Source: Brachynemurus nebulosus (lineage: Eukaryota; Arthropoda; Insecta; Neuroptera; Myrmeleontidae). Taken from it: a stretch of DNA of 64,000 nucleotides. The stretch covers positions 29,238,413 through 29,302,412 of the forward strand of contig JAPWDM010000007.1 in NCBI GenBank assembly GCA_035578155.1, read 5' to 3'. The translations under genes and the position numbers were made by a program. Positions 11,683 through 23,304 of this stretch are shown piece by piece. The notes under the pieces were generated by a model that did no database searches, was not told where the DNA came from, and was given only the letters and a program-made list of their open reading frames with translations. The stretch's first letter is position 1; every line of letters begins with the position of its first letter.

Positions 11683-12109
11683 GGCATTTTTTAGTTATAT
11701 AATTTTTACTTCCTGTGTTTCTCCATTTTACCGTTTTAGGGAAATTTTTAGTTGATTGGAACAAACATGCTAGTCTTAATTATACTCCAAAATATACTAA
11801 TCTATAGCAAAAAAATTTTAGTTAAATTTAAAAAAGAAAATACTAATGCTAAAATTTTATTTTTTGAGATAAAACTCTATTTTTTTATATTGTTAAAAAT
11901 ATATTTTTTGAAATAATTCTCAAAAAAAGAACTACTATATATATATTGTAAAATGTGTATCTTAACTTTAACCACAATTTGGAACTAATTTCATTTGTCC
12001 CACTCAAAAAACTTTAGTGCTTAACCATCCCTTTGTACGGTTTCGGACTTTTTTCGAAGTAATTGCACAAAAAAATTCTGAATTCCATTTAAAACTTCCT
12101 ACGTGGTCC

Positions 12110-12141
<32 letters not shown>

Positions 12142-12267
12142 TAGTCCATTCTGTACAATCAACAGACACACATGTCGATTTTTAGTCACGCGACAGTCGT
12201 GCGACACTGAATCGTCTAATGAGCACTCACCCTGAAGTAAAATACGCAAAAAATAGTGTAAATATAT

Positions 12268-12273
12268 AATAAA
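12268..12273 (+). promoter_or_regulatory. Candidate poly(A) signal for the ORP gene
   Basis: The first AATAAA hexamer I see downstream of the ORP stop codon, about 590 bp after it, followed by an A-rich run. In such A+T-rich sequence a hexamer arises easily by chance, so this is only a candidate. Confidence 0.25.
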
Positions 12274-13659
12274 AAAAATCAAGTAATTTCTTAGTATAAC
12301 AGTGTGACGTGTGAACTGTCCTACCTAGAGCCATCATAAGTCAGTTGTTCCAGCTTAACAAATGATTTTTTGTCACTTTAATTTATTTTCATAAAAATTT
12401 AGTGTCACTAAAAATTTTCGTGCCATCTTCAGTACGGGAAAGCAACAGTTTTCAACAAATTTCACACTCGGTTATGGTAAGAAATTGTCAAGACTTGTAA
12501 CGATGTATTATTTAAATTTTTTTTTGTGTGTATTTCAAAATAAAACACACTGCAACATATACACCTTATTATGAGACTAGTAAAAAAAAAATTGCTCAAG
12601 ACTAACATTGTAGAAACATTTATCGCTACCCAAATTAACTCAAATTATGGAATTGTCTTTGTATAAACTCAAAAATTAGTTCTAAATTGCTTTATCATAT
12701 AAAAATATATCATGTAGGCATAATTTAGTCAAATAATTAAGTCAAAAAAAACGGTTTTCGGATATTTTGCGGGTCCGTTTGACCCCACACCTGACTCACG
12801 TCACAGAATATCCATAAATCTCAACAAAAAAAACCACTGCTGCTTTTAATTAGGGCAATTGTTTTAATTTGCAAATATTAGTACAGATGTCGTGTAGATA
12901 CAGTGAAAATATATTTGTTAATATAAGTACGCCATTTGTAAATTTGTGATCAGATTTTTAGGTAACCACAAAAACACTGACAGCTTCCAAAAAAAAGAAA
13001 CAATTTTTGTGGTTGTCTGAATGAGAATAATTTAAGAATACTCATCGTTTATGTAGTCACACGGTATTATTGTTGATACAGTTATTGACACTGTTCCAAT
13101 ATTTATGTCAATGACTGTATATTTTATTAAATTAATTAAATTTTTCAGGAATTTTTATTTTAATTTTACTGAATGAGTAAACGTTTTTGGTGATACTTAG
13201 TAAGTTGAGCGAAGAACGATTAGATTTGAAGTGAACAAGTTGAAACTATTTATTCATTAGCACACTAGTTTTTCTGGGTATGAAAAAATGTCTGGTATAA
13301 TTCGTGTATGGCATTGGAAAAAGTAAAATTTGTTTTTTGTTCTTGCGCAATCGATAATTTTTAATTTCTGTGCCAAAATTCGAAATTAATTTCAAATTAA
13401 ATATTAAATTCAAATTAAAATATTTACACAATATCACACCAGTTTAGATAAAAAAAAATTTATAGCACGCTTTTGCAGTTTGTGTTCAAATAAAATCATT
13501 TCCATTGCAATATGTTCAAGACAATACAAGAAAAATTGAAAAGACAAATTCGATGCGACTTGAGTCAATTATAAAAACTGATCGGATCGTTAAATACATT
13601 ATTTTTAGGGTTTCGTAACATTTTTGTTGCAGGATACAGCCAGTTTTGTAAGTGATTTT

Positions 13660-14030
13660 AGATATCGTAAACGTACAATAACGAATATCTCGTAAATGGT
13701 TATTTTAGTGATTCAGTACCGAAATTTTCAAAAAATGATCAGAAAGAGGTTAGAATGTATTCCAAATATATTAAAACGGTCAGAATACGAATTTCAGTAC
13801 TGTAACTCATTTCAGTAACCGTAAAACCAACTTTAGAAAAATGATTTCCGGTATCGAAAACTTGCAATAATGAACATCACGTAAATGGTTATTTTAATGA
13901 TTCATTATTGAAATTGTCAAAAAATAAAGTATAGAAAGAGGTTAGAGTATTTTCCAAATCATATATTTCGATATCGAAAATTTTCGATAGTGAATATCTC
14001 GTAAACGGTAATTTAGTAATGGCAGTAGTT
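13660..14030 (+). repeat. Three degenerate tandem repeats
   Basis: The blocks beginning ATATCGTAAACGTACAATAA (13663), GTATCGAAAACTTGCAATAA (13852) and ATATCGAAAATTTTCGATAG (about 13973) each continue into (A/G)A(A/T)ATC(T)CGTAAA(T/C)GGT. The first two also share GAAAGAGGTTAGA and TTCCAAAT. Spacing is irregular (about 190 and 120 bp). Confidence 0.65.
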
Positions 14031-15477
14031 TTTTAAAAATCTGAAATCAGAAGTATTGCGGTATGTTCTGACTCCTGTAATTAAAGTGAAAAATTAAACA
14101 AATCGCGGTGTATTTTGACGGTTCTGTTCTAAATTTTCAAATTTCGCACAATTCAAAAAAATAATGTGTACTTTTAAATACAATTTGTAGTTATTTTATA
14201 GGAATATTGTGACGATCAATTAATATTACAACATAATATAAAACCCAAAAAAATAAAATATTCAAAAATCCAGATGTATCAAATATAAATAAAAATTAAG
14301 TGAACGCTTTTAAATCGTAGAATAATATTTAATTCACTGTCGAATATTATTTATTTTAACCAGTGGCGTCGTGTAATATGTATTGTACATATTATATATA
14401 AATTTTGTTTTTGTAGTAAATAAAAATTATTTTACTTCGTTATAAAATTTATTTAATTTATTTTATTAATCCATTCACACCTATTTTTCTCATTTACAGA
14501 ATGTCATGATTCCGTAATGTCACGCGAAAAGTTCAAAAATGCGCCCCTGGTAACAAAATCATGGTTCAACACTTTATTTAATCGATGAGAAATATTGGGG
14601 GTAGATTTAAATAACGATAAAAAACGAAATTTTATTAACATAAATTCGTCACTTTTCGGATCTACTGACAAAATTTTAACAGGTCACTGTGGAAATTATG
14701 CTTGTTCTAAGAGAACTAGGGAATATTAAAAACCCAATTTACAAATTTTATAATTTTTTATTTCACTTTTTGAAAAAATATAAGACAATATTTTAAGATA
14801 GTTTGGTGGTTATTCAGATTTTCTTAATAGTAAATTTCAAATAACATTTAAAAATTAGGCAAGACAAATAATTTAATTTTGATAAAATTATTAATTAACT
14901 AACCAAAATCCCAATAATTAAGTACATTTTTCACTTACATATTTTTGTTGGATATCACAATGTTTTGTTTTTTTAAAAAAAAAATTGCTAAAAATAATAT
15001 TAAATAACACAGTCATAAAACCTCTCAATTATTATAATCTAATCAAAGTATTCGTTTATTTTACAGAGGTTTTACTTAAATTAAGTCAAATATACACTAG
15101 AAATAGATAAAACTAAATATTTTTGAGACAAACAATTTCTTTTATAAAAAGAGGAACTAATGTTGTGACTTAAGTCAGCGTTTCCAAACAGAGAAAAACC
15201 TTTTAGTGACAGTTATTGATCTCCCGTTCTCATCAAATTTTTAATAAAATAAGGTGAAATTTTGGGCGAATCACTGTAGAAACACTGATTTAGATCAACA
15301 ATCAATCGTATTATTTGACAAGCAGAAGTTGGCAGTCAAGTTGGAGGGGTGATTTTTTCATTCGTCACCAGATGGGGTTTAAGTTAACAACTAAAGAAAT
15401 GGTAACAATTTAGAATTGTCCATTTTTGCCAATTATCAAAAAGTATGCCAATTTGTATTTTGGAAGCAAAAGTGTAT

Positions 15478-15804
15478 AAAGGACGCCGCACAAATCTTAT
15501 GGAAATTTAGTCCCGGTTAATTTCTTCGAAACTTTGGGAAATAATAGCTTTGACCTGTAAAACAAAAGTCTCCATAGGCGCAAAGCTCAATAATGGACAG
15601 ATTTTCAGATATCATTTGATAGGTGATCGGTTTTACTACATTGATGGTATACGTATATTTAACTACATATATCTCAAAATCTGTCCATTATTGAGCTTTG
15701 CGCCTATGGAGACTTTTGTTCTACAGGTCAAGAACTATTATTTCCCAAAATTTCGAAGAAATTAACCGGGACCAAATTTCCATAAGATTTGTGCGGGGTC
15801 CTTT
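15478..15804. repeat. Long hairpin (foldback) with ~135-bp arms
   Basis: The left arm 15478-15612 and right arm 15669-15804 are reverse complements with about seven differences by eye, separated by a 56-bp loop. The ends are AAAGGAC...GTCCTTT. An open frame across the structure is a by-product. It lies about 400 bp downstream of the stop of the - strand gene. Confidence 0.9.
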
Positions 15805-16203
15805 TGTGAATCATCAAAACCCAATAAAATAACCACTGTCAACTCTTTCTTATTGAATAATAATTTTTACGAATCTTCCCGAATTTATACGAGTTTTAAT
15901 CACCATTGTTTAATTTAAAATAAATAAGAATTTTTCTGGTCGTATAAACCCGCAAAGAAACTGATTTGGTAATTGTGAACCTTAAAGCAAAATCGTTCGA
16001 TTTTTTTAAGCGCGGAATTCAAAAAGAAATCTTATTAATGCATAAAAAAAAACTCGATTTTTTTTTTTTTTTGTACATTGGTACAAAATTATAAATTAAG
16101 GAAATTTTTTTCAGAGGGCAAGATATTACGACGCGAGGTGTCCAGACTAAAAAAGATATTACAAATAACTAACTAAAGAAACGGCTGCTTACAAAAATTC
16201 TCC

Positions 16204-16634
16204 TTAAATGTACATGATCAGTCTATGAATTACAATTGTAAGAATTATTAATGGTAACTGCAGGTGTCTCGTTGATGAGACGCCGTTGTCAAATTCGGTG
16301 TACGGTGTCACTGACGTGGGTGTCCAGAAATTGGTCGATTGAGTGGTGGGCGGATGAACGTTATTTGACATTGTGTCGGTATCGTTTGGTAACGTCGGTC
16401 TTGGACTAGGATGCGTCCCGTAGCAAGCACCTTGCTTATACAGTTTCATGCCGTAATCCAAAGGATTCTTTAGACGTTGGCACTGTTCGCCAGCTTCCAT
16501 GATATTGATCTGTTTGCTGGACACAATCGAACCGACAAAACATTCGTGGAAGCTTGGCGCCAAGTCTAGACGTTGCGTGTACGTGTAAAGAAGTCCATTT
16601 TCTTCCCATTGGCCCAAACATTTGTACTGGCGTT
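16204..16634 (-). CDS. DUF704x-like gene, terminal exon (third module and anchor tail)
   Basis: The acceptor TTTTTACAG lies just above 16634. It encodes E-R-Q-Y-K-C-L-G-Q-W-E, HECFVGSIVSS, QCQRLKNPLDYGMKLYKQGA and a cysteine, then a Thr/Pro/Ser-rich stalk (positions about 16285-16400), and closes with LPLIILTIVIHRLIMYI before TAA. Small residues (N-G-V-S-S) upstream of the hydrophobic end could serve as a GPI attachment region. A transmembrane anchor is the alternative. Confidence 0.87.
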
Positions 16635-19600
16635 CTGTAAAAATTGGAAAAAAGGAGTTAAAAATACGCAAAAAATAATAGGATACCGGTCAATACCCCT
16701 AACTTGACCTATTATTAGCAAGTATGGAATGTGTCAAAATCTATAATCTCAAAACTTTGACTGTAATCATTAACAAGTCTGTTTAACAAGATTATTGTTA
16801 CTATTTATTGAAGCTAGTAAAAATATTATCAGAATCGACATGTTTGTTTAGAGATTGTGACGTCACACTCACCTTCATAGTGTGACGTCACACCCACCTA
16901 TTATTAGCAAGTGTGGAATGTGTCAAAAACTATAATTTAAAAACTTTGACTGTAATCAACAACAAGTCTGTTTAACTAGATTATTGTTACTATTTATTGA
17001 AGTTAGTAAAAATATTATCAAAATTGACATGTTTGTTTAGAAATTGTGACGTCACACTCACCTTCATAGACTTCTCCATGCGTACAATCGGACACAGTGT
17101 AAAACATAATATCTGGCGATTGACAATTCGATGATAATTTTGCACAAAGTGATGATCCGTCCGGTAATTGTCCGGTGTATTCACCGGCCACTGGACATTC
17201 ACCACGCTCTTTGCGCAATCGCGCCTGTGTAATCCATGTGTCCGGTCGGAAATTTGATTCGGAACATAAATCCGGATCGTAAGCACTGTGCGATTGTAGA
17301 CCCAATTGGAATTCCATTACGTTTGTGCTTCGTTTTTGAATCCACAGGCAGTTGTATGATTCTTCTCCGCTAAAAAAATTAATAGTTTAATATCGTAAGG
17401 GGGGGGGGTGGCGGCGTAGAGGAAACGCGGGGTGAATCGGGAAAAACCGACAATTTGTTGTGATTACTGAAAACGGTTGTATTTGAGTTTATCATAAGCT
17501 TCTATTAATAAATAATAAAGAAACAAATGAATATACATTCGTTCCTATTAACCCTGAGAGTGGGTTGAGTAGCAATTGGCCAAGTTTTTGAATTTTCCGG
17601 CGAAATGAAAAATGCAAATTGGTAAAAATAAAGAACAAGCTACCGGAACCAAAATTAGTCGCTTGGAGAAATAATCTGATTCACTCCGTTTTATGGTATA
17701 TTGAGTTGAAAAATTACCACTGAGTTCTGGAGAATACTGAATATTTAGCATCATTTTCATTACTTCGCGCCAGACATTTGAACGTGTACGTCTTAAACGA
17801 GGTGTGATCTTTATACAAGAACGTGTTCTCATTCACAATAATATGTTGCCATTTTCCGATTAGCCACTGTGGAAAACTGCATCGACTGTACGTAACTTCG
17901 GTTGGCCAATTATCCTGTGGAATTGGCGCTAAGTGTAAGGATTCGTATCCATACGATGCGTGAAACAGATTACTCGTGCAAGTGGAATCGCTGGCCATTG
18001 CAATATTGATCGAGCCATTTTCCTCTTCTCGATAAATCTGTCCACAAAAAATTATAAAATAAAATACATTTTTGAATACAGGGCCGAAAAAAAGTTGAAT
18101 CCTTACCGCGCAACGATATTGCGGTGGCGTGTTTCCCAACAACGCTAAATATTGTTGGTTATTTTTGCCTTGCCAGTGGCCTAAACATTCAAATGATATA
18201 TCTGAAAAAAAAAATTGGTTTAGTATAATTTCTATTTTGCAGATTTCTAGGGTTGGCATTTTTTGATGTTGACATCACTGATTTTCTTTCCTTTTTTGTA
18301 ATCTTATCTATTGTAGGTACTTATCACCGGCAATAAAAGGTCCGCCATTTTGAGAAAAAAAAATTTTCTCTAGGGTTAAAATAAAAGCGTTAATCAAATA
18401 AATGAATACCTTCTAAAACTTATGTTAAAGAAGAAACTTTTTAGAAATATTTTTAAAAGTGTGGAATTCAAAGGTTCGTGAAGTGCAAGTTGACCTCCAA
18501 CGTGCTACATGTGACACGAAACCATAAGGATTCCGTTGTCGGCACTATGAAATTCAAAAAACGACATGCGTCTAGGTACAATTCAAATTTTATTTGTGTG
18601 CTGTTTGCACTTGGTAAATCCATAAGAATTTCGTGGTGATAACAAAAAGTTTAAAAAGGGAAAATGTGTGGAAATGTAATTTTAAATTGAAAAAATAAAA
18701 ATATTTAAATAAAAGAAAGGAAATTTTACAATTAACTAGTAATTAGTGAACAAATTTATTTACTCAAAATCCACAATATTTACCGTGATTATCGAATGAA
18801 CATTGCTGAAAATGTAAATTGAGCGCTGATCCAGACGGACATGAATCAATATGCGATTTTCGATTGAAGCACACCGCCTTGTTGCCGAGACCATCGCTCA
18901 AATCGTACGTGAACGTGAATTTGCCATGGATCGGGCAATATTCTTTGCGTATGGCTTTTCCCTCAAAATCCAATTTTTTGTATAGGATAATTTCGGTGGT
19001 GCCATTGACGCGATTTAACGCCTCCTCACTTGGACACGTGGCGAGTCGCTCGTTCGGCCAACATGTGGACAGATAGTCTTCTTTGAGCGTGTGAATTTGT
19101 AGGATGTTGCGTGAACGTAATTGAATGTTGAAACATCGATAGCACATCTTTATGGGCGATCTGAAAATGAAAGATTTTCACATTTTTTTACAGAGCTTTT
19201 TACTAAATATTCTAAAAATGGTGTTTGTATTAAACGGTGGGTCTTTTAATGCATAATAATTGTGGCTCTATTTAAATTAGTAAGTAAGGTGAACGTCCCC
19301 AAGCCAGTTTGCACTAAATTAAAAAAAAAAATATTATTTTCGGTTTCTAGGGACCTCAAAACAAATTTCTGCCATGGTCCCGGGTTCAAGTCGCGTCATG
19401 ACAGTGGCTGTAAAATGCTGTGGATCTGTCAAATTCAGAGGTTCGTGAAGTGCGGGTTGTCCACTTCTCTGAAGACAAAACGCGAATCTATAAGAATTTC
19501 GTTGTTAGAACTACGAAATCGTAAAAAAGGATTAAAAACCTAATCAGAAAAATACAGTAGGAACAAATCTATTATCTTTGATTTGAACACATTTGAAATC

Positions 19601-20488
19601 ACATTTTACGGTGAGAGCAGGGGTTTCCAAACTGTACGTCTCGGCGCGGCGTCTTGCTAAAAAAGAGGAAATACTTTCAGGTTTCCGAGCCAGAGAAAAT
19701 AGTTTCCGGTTTTCGGGGCCAAAGGCGAACCTTAAGGGCGCCACGTGGCTAAAAACTTTGGCAATCGCTCGATTAGAGCAATTCTAAATTCACGTTACGC
19801 AACCAGTAAATGTTAAGTATCAAAAATGTCTTGAGTTAGGAAAAATGTGGTCGAATTTCGGAAAAAAGTAAACGCTTTTACAAATCAGTCTCGTAATTCG
19901 AATTAAAAATTTCATACATCCTCGATATTGTATTTCAAACACAAAAAAAACATGCTTATGTGGTTGAATTTTGGTATAACTACCCTATTTTGGTAAAGAT
20001 GTTTACTGAGTGCTGAGTATGGAGGGTAGAGTTCTGAGTGCTGAGAGGAATTTATTATTGTAAACAAACCAACAATATTAAAACAAGCATTCAACTGTAG
20101 ATGGCAATACCGTGTGTTAGTTAGTTACTAATTTCACGAACAGATGGCATCAGATTGACTATTTTCAAATTGATTCGTCGAATTTCCGGTATTATGTACA
20201 AATACTATGGTGTTGTTTTTTCGAAACAATTTATTTTTTATTTAATGAATTTGGTTTTATAATTAGATCCGTGGCGATATTTGATCGTGTGATAAAAATG
20301 ATATTTTGAATTGCATACTTACTCAACCATTAAAATTACATTGTTGCCGATACGTCGATGACATTGTCCCCATATCGGTATTGAGTCTTGTGTCACATTT
20401 ACTGAACTGTATTGTACATTTGTGCCATTCAGTACGGCCGTTTGCATCACGTAGAGTCCCTGAATATCCGGTGAAAAATAACACCCGG
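16204..20488 (-). CDS. Cysteine-rich secreted/membrane protein, DUF7042-DUF7045-like (5' exon missing)
   Basis: Six exons on the - strand (20488-20323, 19160-18784, 18201-18107, 18037-17718, 17369-17062, 16634-16204) have GT-AG borders and agreeing phases throughout, giving 564 codons plus a TAA stop. The protein is rich in spaced cysteines and starts in the visible part with AGCYFSPDIQGLYVMQ. It contains three modules with a C-L-x-x-W core (F-E-C-L-G-H-W, Y-N-C-L-W, Y-K-C-L-G-Q-W) and ends in a Thr/Pro/Ser-rich stalk and a hydrophobic tail (LQLPLIILTIVIHRLIMYI), suggesting GPI or single-pass anchoring. From memory it resembles the uncharacterised arthropod extracellular proteins annotated with DUF7042-DUF7045; I cannot assign each DUF boundary or a function. 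A signal-peptide exon is expected upstream (above 20.5 kb) but was not found. Confidence 0.82.
16711..17069. repeat. 189-bp tandem duplication across an intron and its 5' splice site
   Basis: Two adjacent copies (about 16711-16880 and 16900-17069) are offset by exactly 189 bp, with only scattered differences. Each contains the donor sequence that reads CTATGAAG/GTGAGTGTGACG on the - strand, so the gene has a second, decoy copy of its 5' splice site 189 bp into the intron. Confidence 0.9.
17062..17369 (-). CDS. DUF704x-like gene, fifth visible exon (second module)
   Basis: The acceptor TTTTTTTAG lies just above 17369; the donor is GTGAGT at 17061. It encodes C-G-E-E-S-Y-N-C-L-W, a central DPDLCSESNFRPDTWITQ stretch and RKERGECPVAGEYTGQLPDG, then C-x-x-x-x-D-I-M-F-Y-T-V-S-D-C. 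The 189-bp intronic duplication that follows copies the last bases of this exon together with its 5' splice site. Confidence 0.88.
17718..18037 (-). CDS. DUF704x-like gene, fourth visible exon
   Basis: It starts in phase 0 with I-Y-R-E-E-E-N-G and contains a D-S-T-C-T-S pair region, the block W-P-T-E-V-T-Y-S-R-C-S-F-P-Q-W-L-I-G-K-W and K-T-Y-T-F-K-C-L-A. It ends ..R-T-Q-TG; the split cysteine codon is completed by the next exon. The C-x-F-P-x-W-L-x-G-x-W motif looks like a ligand- or carbohydrate-type surface, but that is speculation. Confidence 0.85.
18107..18201 (-). CDS. DUF704x-like gene, third visible exon (first CLGxW module start)
   Basis: A short 95-bp exon with acceptor TTTTTCAG and donor GTAAGG. 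It opens the first module: I-S-F-E-C-L-G-H-W, then Q-Q-Y-L-A-L-L-G and P-P-Q-Y-R-C-A. The downstream intron (18106-18038) is only 69 bp, so the reading continues almost directly into the next exon. Confidence 0.85.
18784..19160 (-). CDS. DUF704x-like gene, second visible exon
   Basis: The acceptor TTTTCAG lies just above 19160; the donor is GTAAAT at 18783. It encodes S-P-I-K-M-C-Y-R-C-F, then a cysteine-rich stretch with TCWPNERLATCPSEEALNRV, FEGKAIRKEYCPIHGKFTFT and a CP-S-G-S-x-L..F-x-x-C-S-F ending. The closely spaced C-x-x-C pairs suggest disulphide-bonded structure. The intron above it is 1.16 kb and contains a fragment of repeat C. Confidence 0.85.
19325..19412 (-). repeat. Repeat C fragment
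   Basis: It contains ATTATTTTCGGTTTCTAGGG..CTCAAAACAAATTTCTGCCAT, then GTCCCGGGTTCAAGTCGCGTC, shared with other C copies. It lies in an intron of the DUF704x-like gene. Confidence 0.8.
20323..20488 (-). CDS. DUF704x-like gene, first visible exon
   Basis: The donor GTAAGT is at 20322-20317. It encodes A-G-C-Y-F-S-P-D-I-Q-G-L-Y-V-M-Q, then a segment with N-G-T, N-V-T and a W-G-Q-C motif. Two possible acceptors, TTTAG (exon from 20488) and GATTAG (exon from 20494), differ by two codons and both keep phase. Both need one base from an upstream exon. The N-x-T sequons and cysteines fit an extracellular domain. Confidence 0.75.
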
Positions 20489-20788
20489 CTAAACCTAATC
20501 ACAGAATGAACATTATAATAATAATTATAATTATTGTGTTTGTATTATTATAAAATTAATTAATCTATTGTCTTAGCGCGTCGATATGATCAATTACGTC
20601 AGAGTTATTATTAATTTTTTTTTTTTTTGAAAATAAAAAAAATAGTGAATAACTACTAACTACCGCGTTCTGTGTGAAAAGTGATTCATTGTTAAAAAGA
20701 CATTGGATAATATTTTAATACATAGGTAGCACTTTGCTATATACAGTAAACCATCACTTAATACGGTACTTCGACTGAAATTAAAAAT

Positions 20789-21465
20789 TAGAGATGTCGA
20801 TTTTAAATCGATTAATCGAAAATCGATTAATCGAAGCTTAAAAAATCGATTCTTTTTTCGATTTTTTCTCATTTGAATCGATTCATGAATTGATTATTAA
20901 AAGTAAGAGATCGAAAACCGATTTTTTCCAAAAATAATTTCATTTTAATTGTAATTTTACAAAGAAACATGTGTTTAAATGAAACACCAAAAACTTATTG
21001 TTAATTGTCACTTTTTACTCGTTATATCAACGAACCCCTCCTATGACTCTATATAAGTCAGACTATTAATACAAAAGGAAGGAAGAGACCACCTATCTGT
21101 GCAAACGACGATCCCTTTCCCAAAGCGACTTATTTAGAAAACATTTTTTTGTCAGTTTGTTTGAAATTTTTGAATAAACTTGGTCCATTCCGTGATATTG
21201 GTCCTACATATTCAATTGCGTTATTTGCTATAATTATAATTGAAAAGTTAACTCATTGCCTTTACAAATATAATGTAAGGTGTTTTTACACGATATTACC
21301 CATGTACCATCAATTAAGTCTATTAACAAAAATTATCAGCTAATTTTATTATTAAACTTTTTAAAATTTCGATTTTTTAGATCGATCTTACAGAATCGAT
21401 TTTTTTAATTTCGATTTAAATCGATTCAAAAATTGATCTTTTTTTTTGGAGAATCGACATCTCTA
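20789..21465. mobile_element. hAT-like MITE with perfect 8-bp target duplication
   Basis: The ends TAGAGATGTCGATT and AATCGACATCTCTA are flanked by identical TTAAAAAT (20781-20788 and 21466-21473). Many copies of AATCGATT lie near both ends, like the subterminal transposase-binding repeats of hAT elements. No transposase was recognised in the 677 bp. Confidence 0.9.
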
Positions 21466-21473
21466 TTAAAAAT

Positions 21474-21790
21474 ATCCCGGTCGCAGCATCCTGCATAAAA
21501 TACCGAATTTCCATTTACAAAAATTAGTTTTCCTCAGAAACTAGTTTACATAAAATAATGGTTTAAAAACCTTTTTTATGTAATTTTTTTTCTTTTTACA
21601 AAAATATTGAAAAAACTTGATTTTGGGAAAATTTTAGTAAAAAATTAATATTTCCTCGAAAAATGTCCAGAAACCATGTTCCGGACATCGGACATAATAT
21701 CTGATTGAAGAACTCATCCAATATTTTTAGACTTTTATTGTTTCCACCAAATTTAATAAAAATATCGAGAGTTATCATCCTGATACATAA
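21474..21790 (-). repeat. Repeat C fragment
   Basis: It begins ATCCCGGTCGCAGCATCCTG and runs through AGTTTTCC.CAGAAACTAG and GAACTCATCCAA to ATCGAGAGTTATC. It is diverged and truncated, and adjacent to the hAT-like element. Confidence 0.75.
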
Positions 21791-22163
21791 AACCTTGATC
21801 TCTAACTATGAAACCGCTTAAGGGATTTTGATGAGATTTGATATGGAGTTGAAGTTCACCAAGATACACAATCTGGTGAAGTCAATACACCCAAAAGTCA
21901 TTATGGGCGGTCTGTGAATTTTGAAAAAGGCCCGAAAATGAACAGATAGACCATTTGTAAAAAAAAGGCTCTAACGATTTTGTTTAAATTTTAACCACAT
22001 AAAATAGAACACATTTGAGACTTAACAAAACAGTCCGTATATCTGAAACAAATCTAGCCTGCCTCCGGTGGCAAGTTATTTTTTCCCTTCATTATCTATT
22101 AATGTTATAGGACCAAGTGTTGTACGAACCGGAAAGAAGTTAGCGCCGAAAGTTGAAAAATTT

Positions 22164-22742
22164 TTATATGGTTAAATTGCTCCCAAATTGCTCCTTTGAA
22201 ATCAGTAATTGCTCCACCTGAAACTTAATTATTTAATTTGTTATTTATAGAGAAAAAAATTTTTTTCCCGTTATTTAAATTATCAAAATCTCCCAAAATA
22301 ATAATTTTTTAAATAATTTCTTTACGTCAATAAATTCCTCCCAATTTGCTCTATTTAATTTAAAAGCTAAACATTAATTTTTTTGAATAATTACTAAAAT
22401 ATTTTGTTTTTTTATATATTTTCTTAACTGTCAAGATTCAATTATCCTTAAATATATGCAAACGACTTACAGAGTATGTTGGATTGACTATACGTTTTAA
22501 TAAGACATAATCTAATTCCAAATATTTTTTATTTTAATATATTTTTTATTTTAATATATTGGGAGCAATTTTTTTGATATATAGTAATTACATAAAAATG
22601 CATTATTTGACAAGATTTTGATAATAGATATAGTGAAACGAAAAAGTTTTTTTGTTTGTAAATAACTAATTAAATAATTAAGTTTCAGGTGGAGCAATTA
22701 CTGATTTCAAAGAAGCAATTTGTGAGCAATTTAGCCATATAA
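22164..22742. mobile_element. MITE Q with ~85-bp inverted ends
   Basis: The left end TTATATGGTTAAATTGCTC and right end GAGCAATTTAGCCATATAA form inverted repeats reaching to about 22249 and 22657, including AATCAGTAATTGCTCCACCT. The element is 579 bp with no coding region. Confidence 0.88.
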
Positions 22743-23304
22743 CAAACAAAAAGATACGTTCCGAAAGATCCGCTGACACAAACCGTGGTGAATTCCAGCC
22801 CTAAACAGGTTTTCTTTTCTATTCCATTCATCAAGTTCGATTAATTTGTGTAGTCGTTCTCATTTTTCAAACGTTGAATTTAGCGGTCGAATACTGTTGT
22901 ATCCATCTGTATATTTACGGCAGTTTGGTACCTACTTGGTGGGTAACATCATTATAAATCTTGATATACATGAATAAATTTTACAATTGTATTGAACTCG
23001 CCGAGTGAATATTTCAAATTTAGTCATGTGAAACGTGTGGCTTTAATAAGACGTTCCAAAATCATTAACAGCATTTTTTCCATGTTAATTATTTGATTTT
23101 TGTTTAGAATTTTTTTTTATTTTTATTTTTTATTTTGTTCATTTGTTCTTCGGTAATGTGAACAAACAGTACCAGATCACGTATTAAGAGCACAACAGAT
23201 TGAGGAATTCAACAAATATCGATTCTGTTCGACTGTAAATTAAGCGTAGACAATTTTAAATATTTTCGAAAGATAGATTATAAGCGTACTTGATTATTTT
23301 ACAT

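Larger units (their letters stand above)
11683..15470. other. Intergenic region between convergent genes
   Basis: No coding exon seen. It includes an A-run at 12117-12140 and a group of degenerate repeats at 13660-14030, otherwise unremarkable A+T-rich DNA. Confidence 0.5.

Noticed and set aside
13660..14030. CRISPR-like array
   Set aside because: Only three diverged, unevenly spaced repeats in a eukaryotic genome; no constant repeat or spacer structure.
19544..19787. Overlapping 64-66-codon frames near 19.6 kb
   Set aside because: They sit in an intron of the - strand gene; composition resembles repeat debris (FGPENRKLFSLARKPE repeats) and no homology is recognised.
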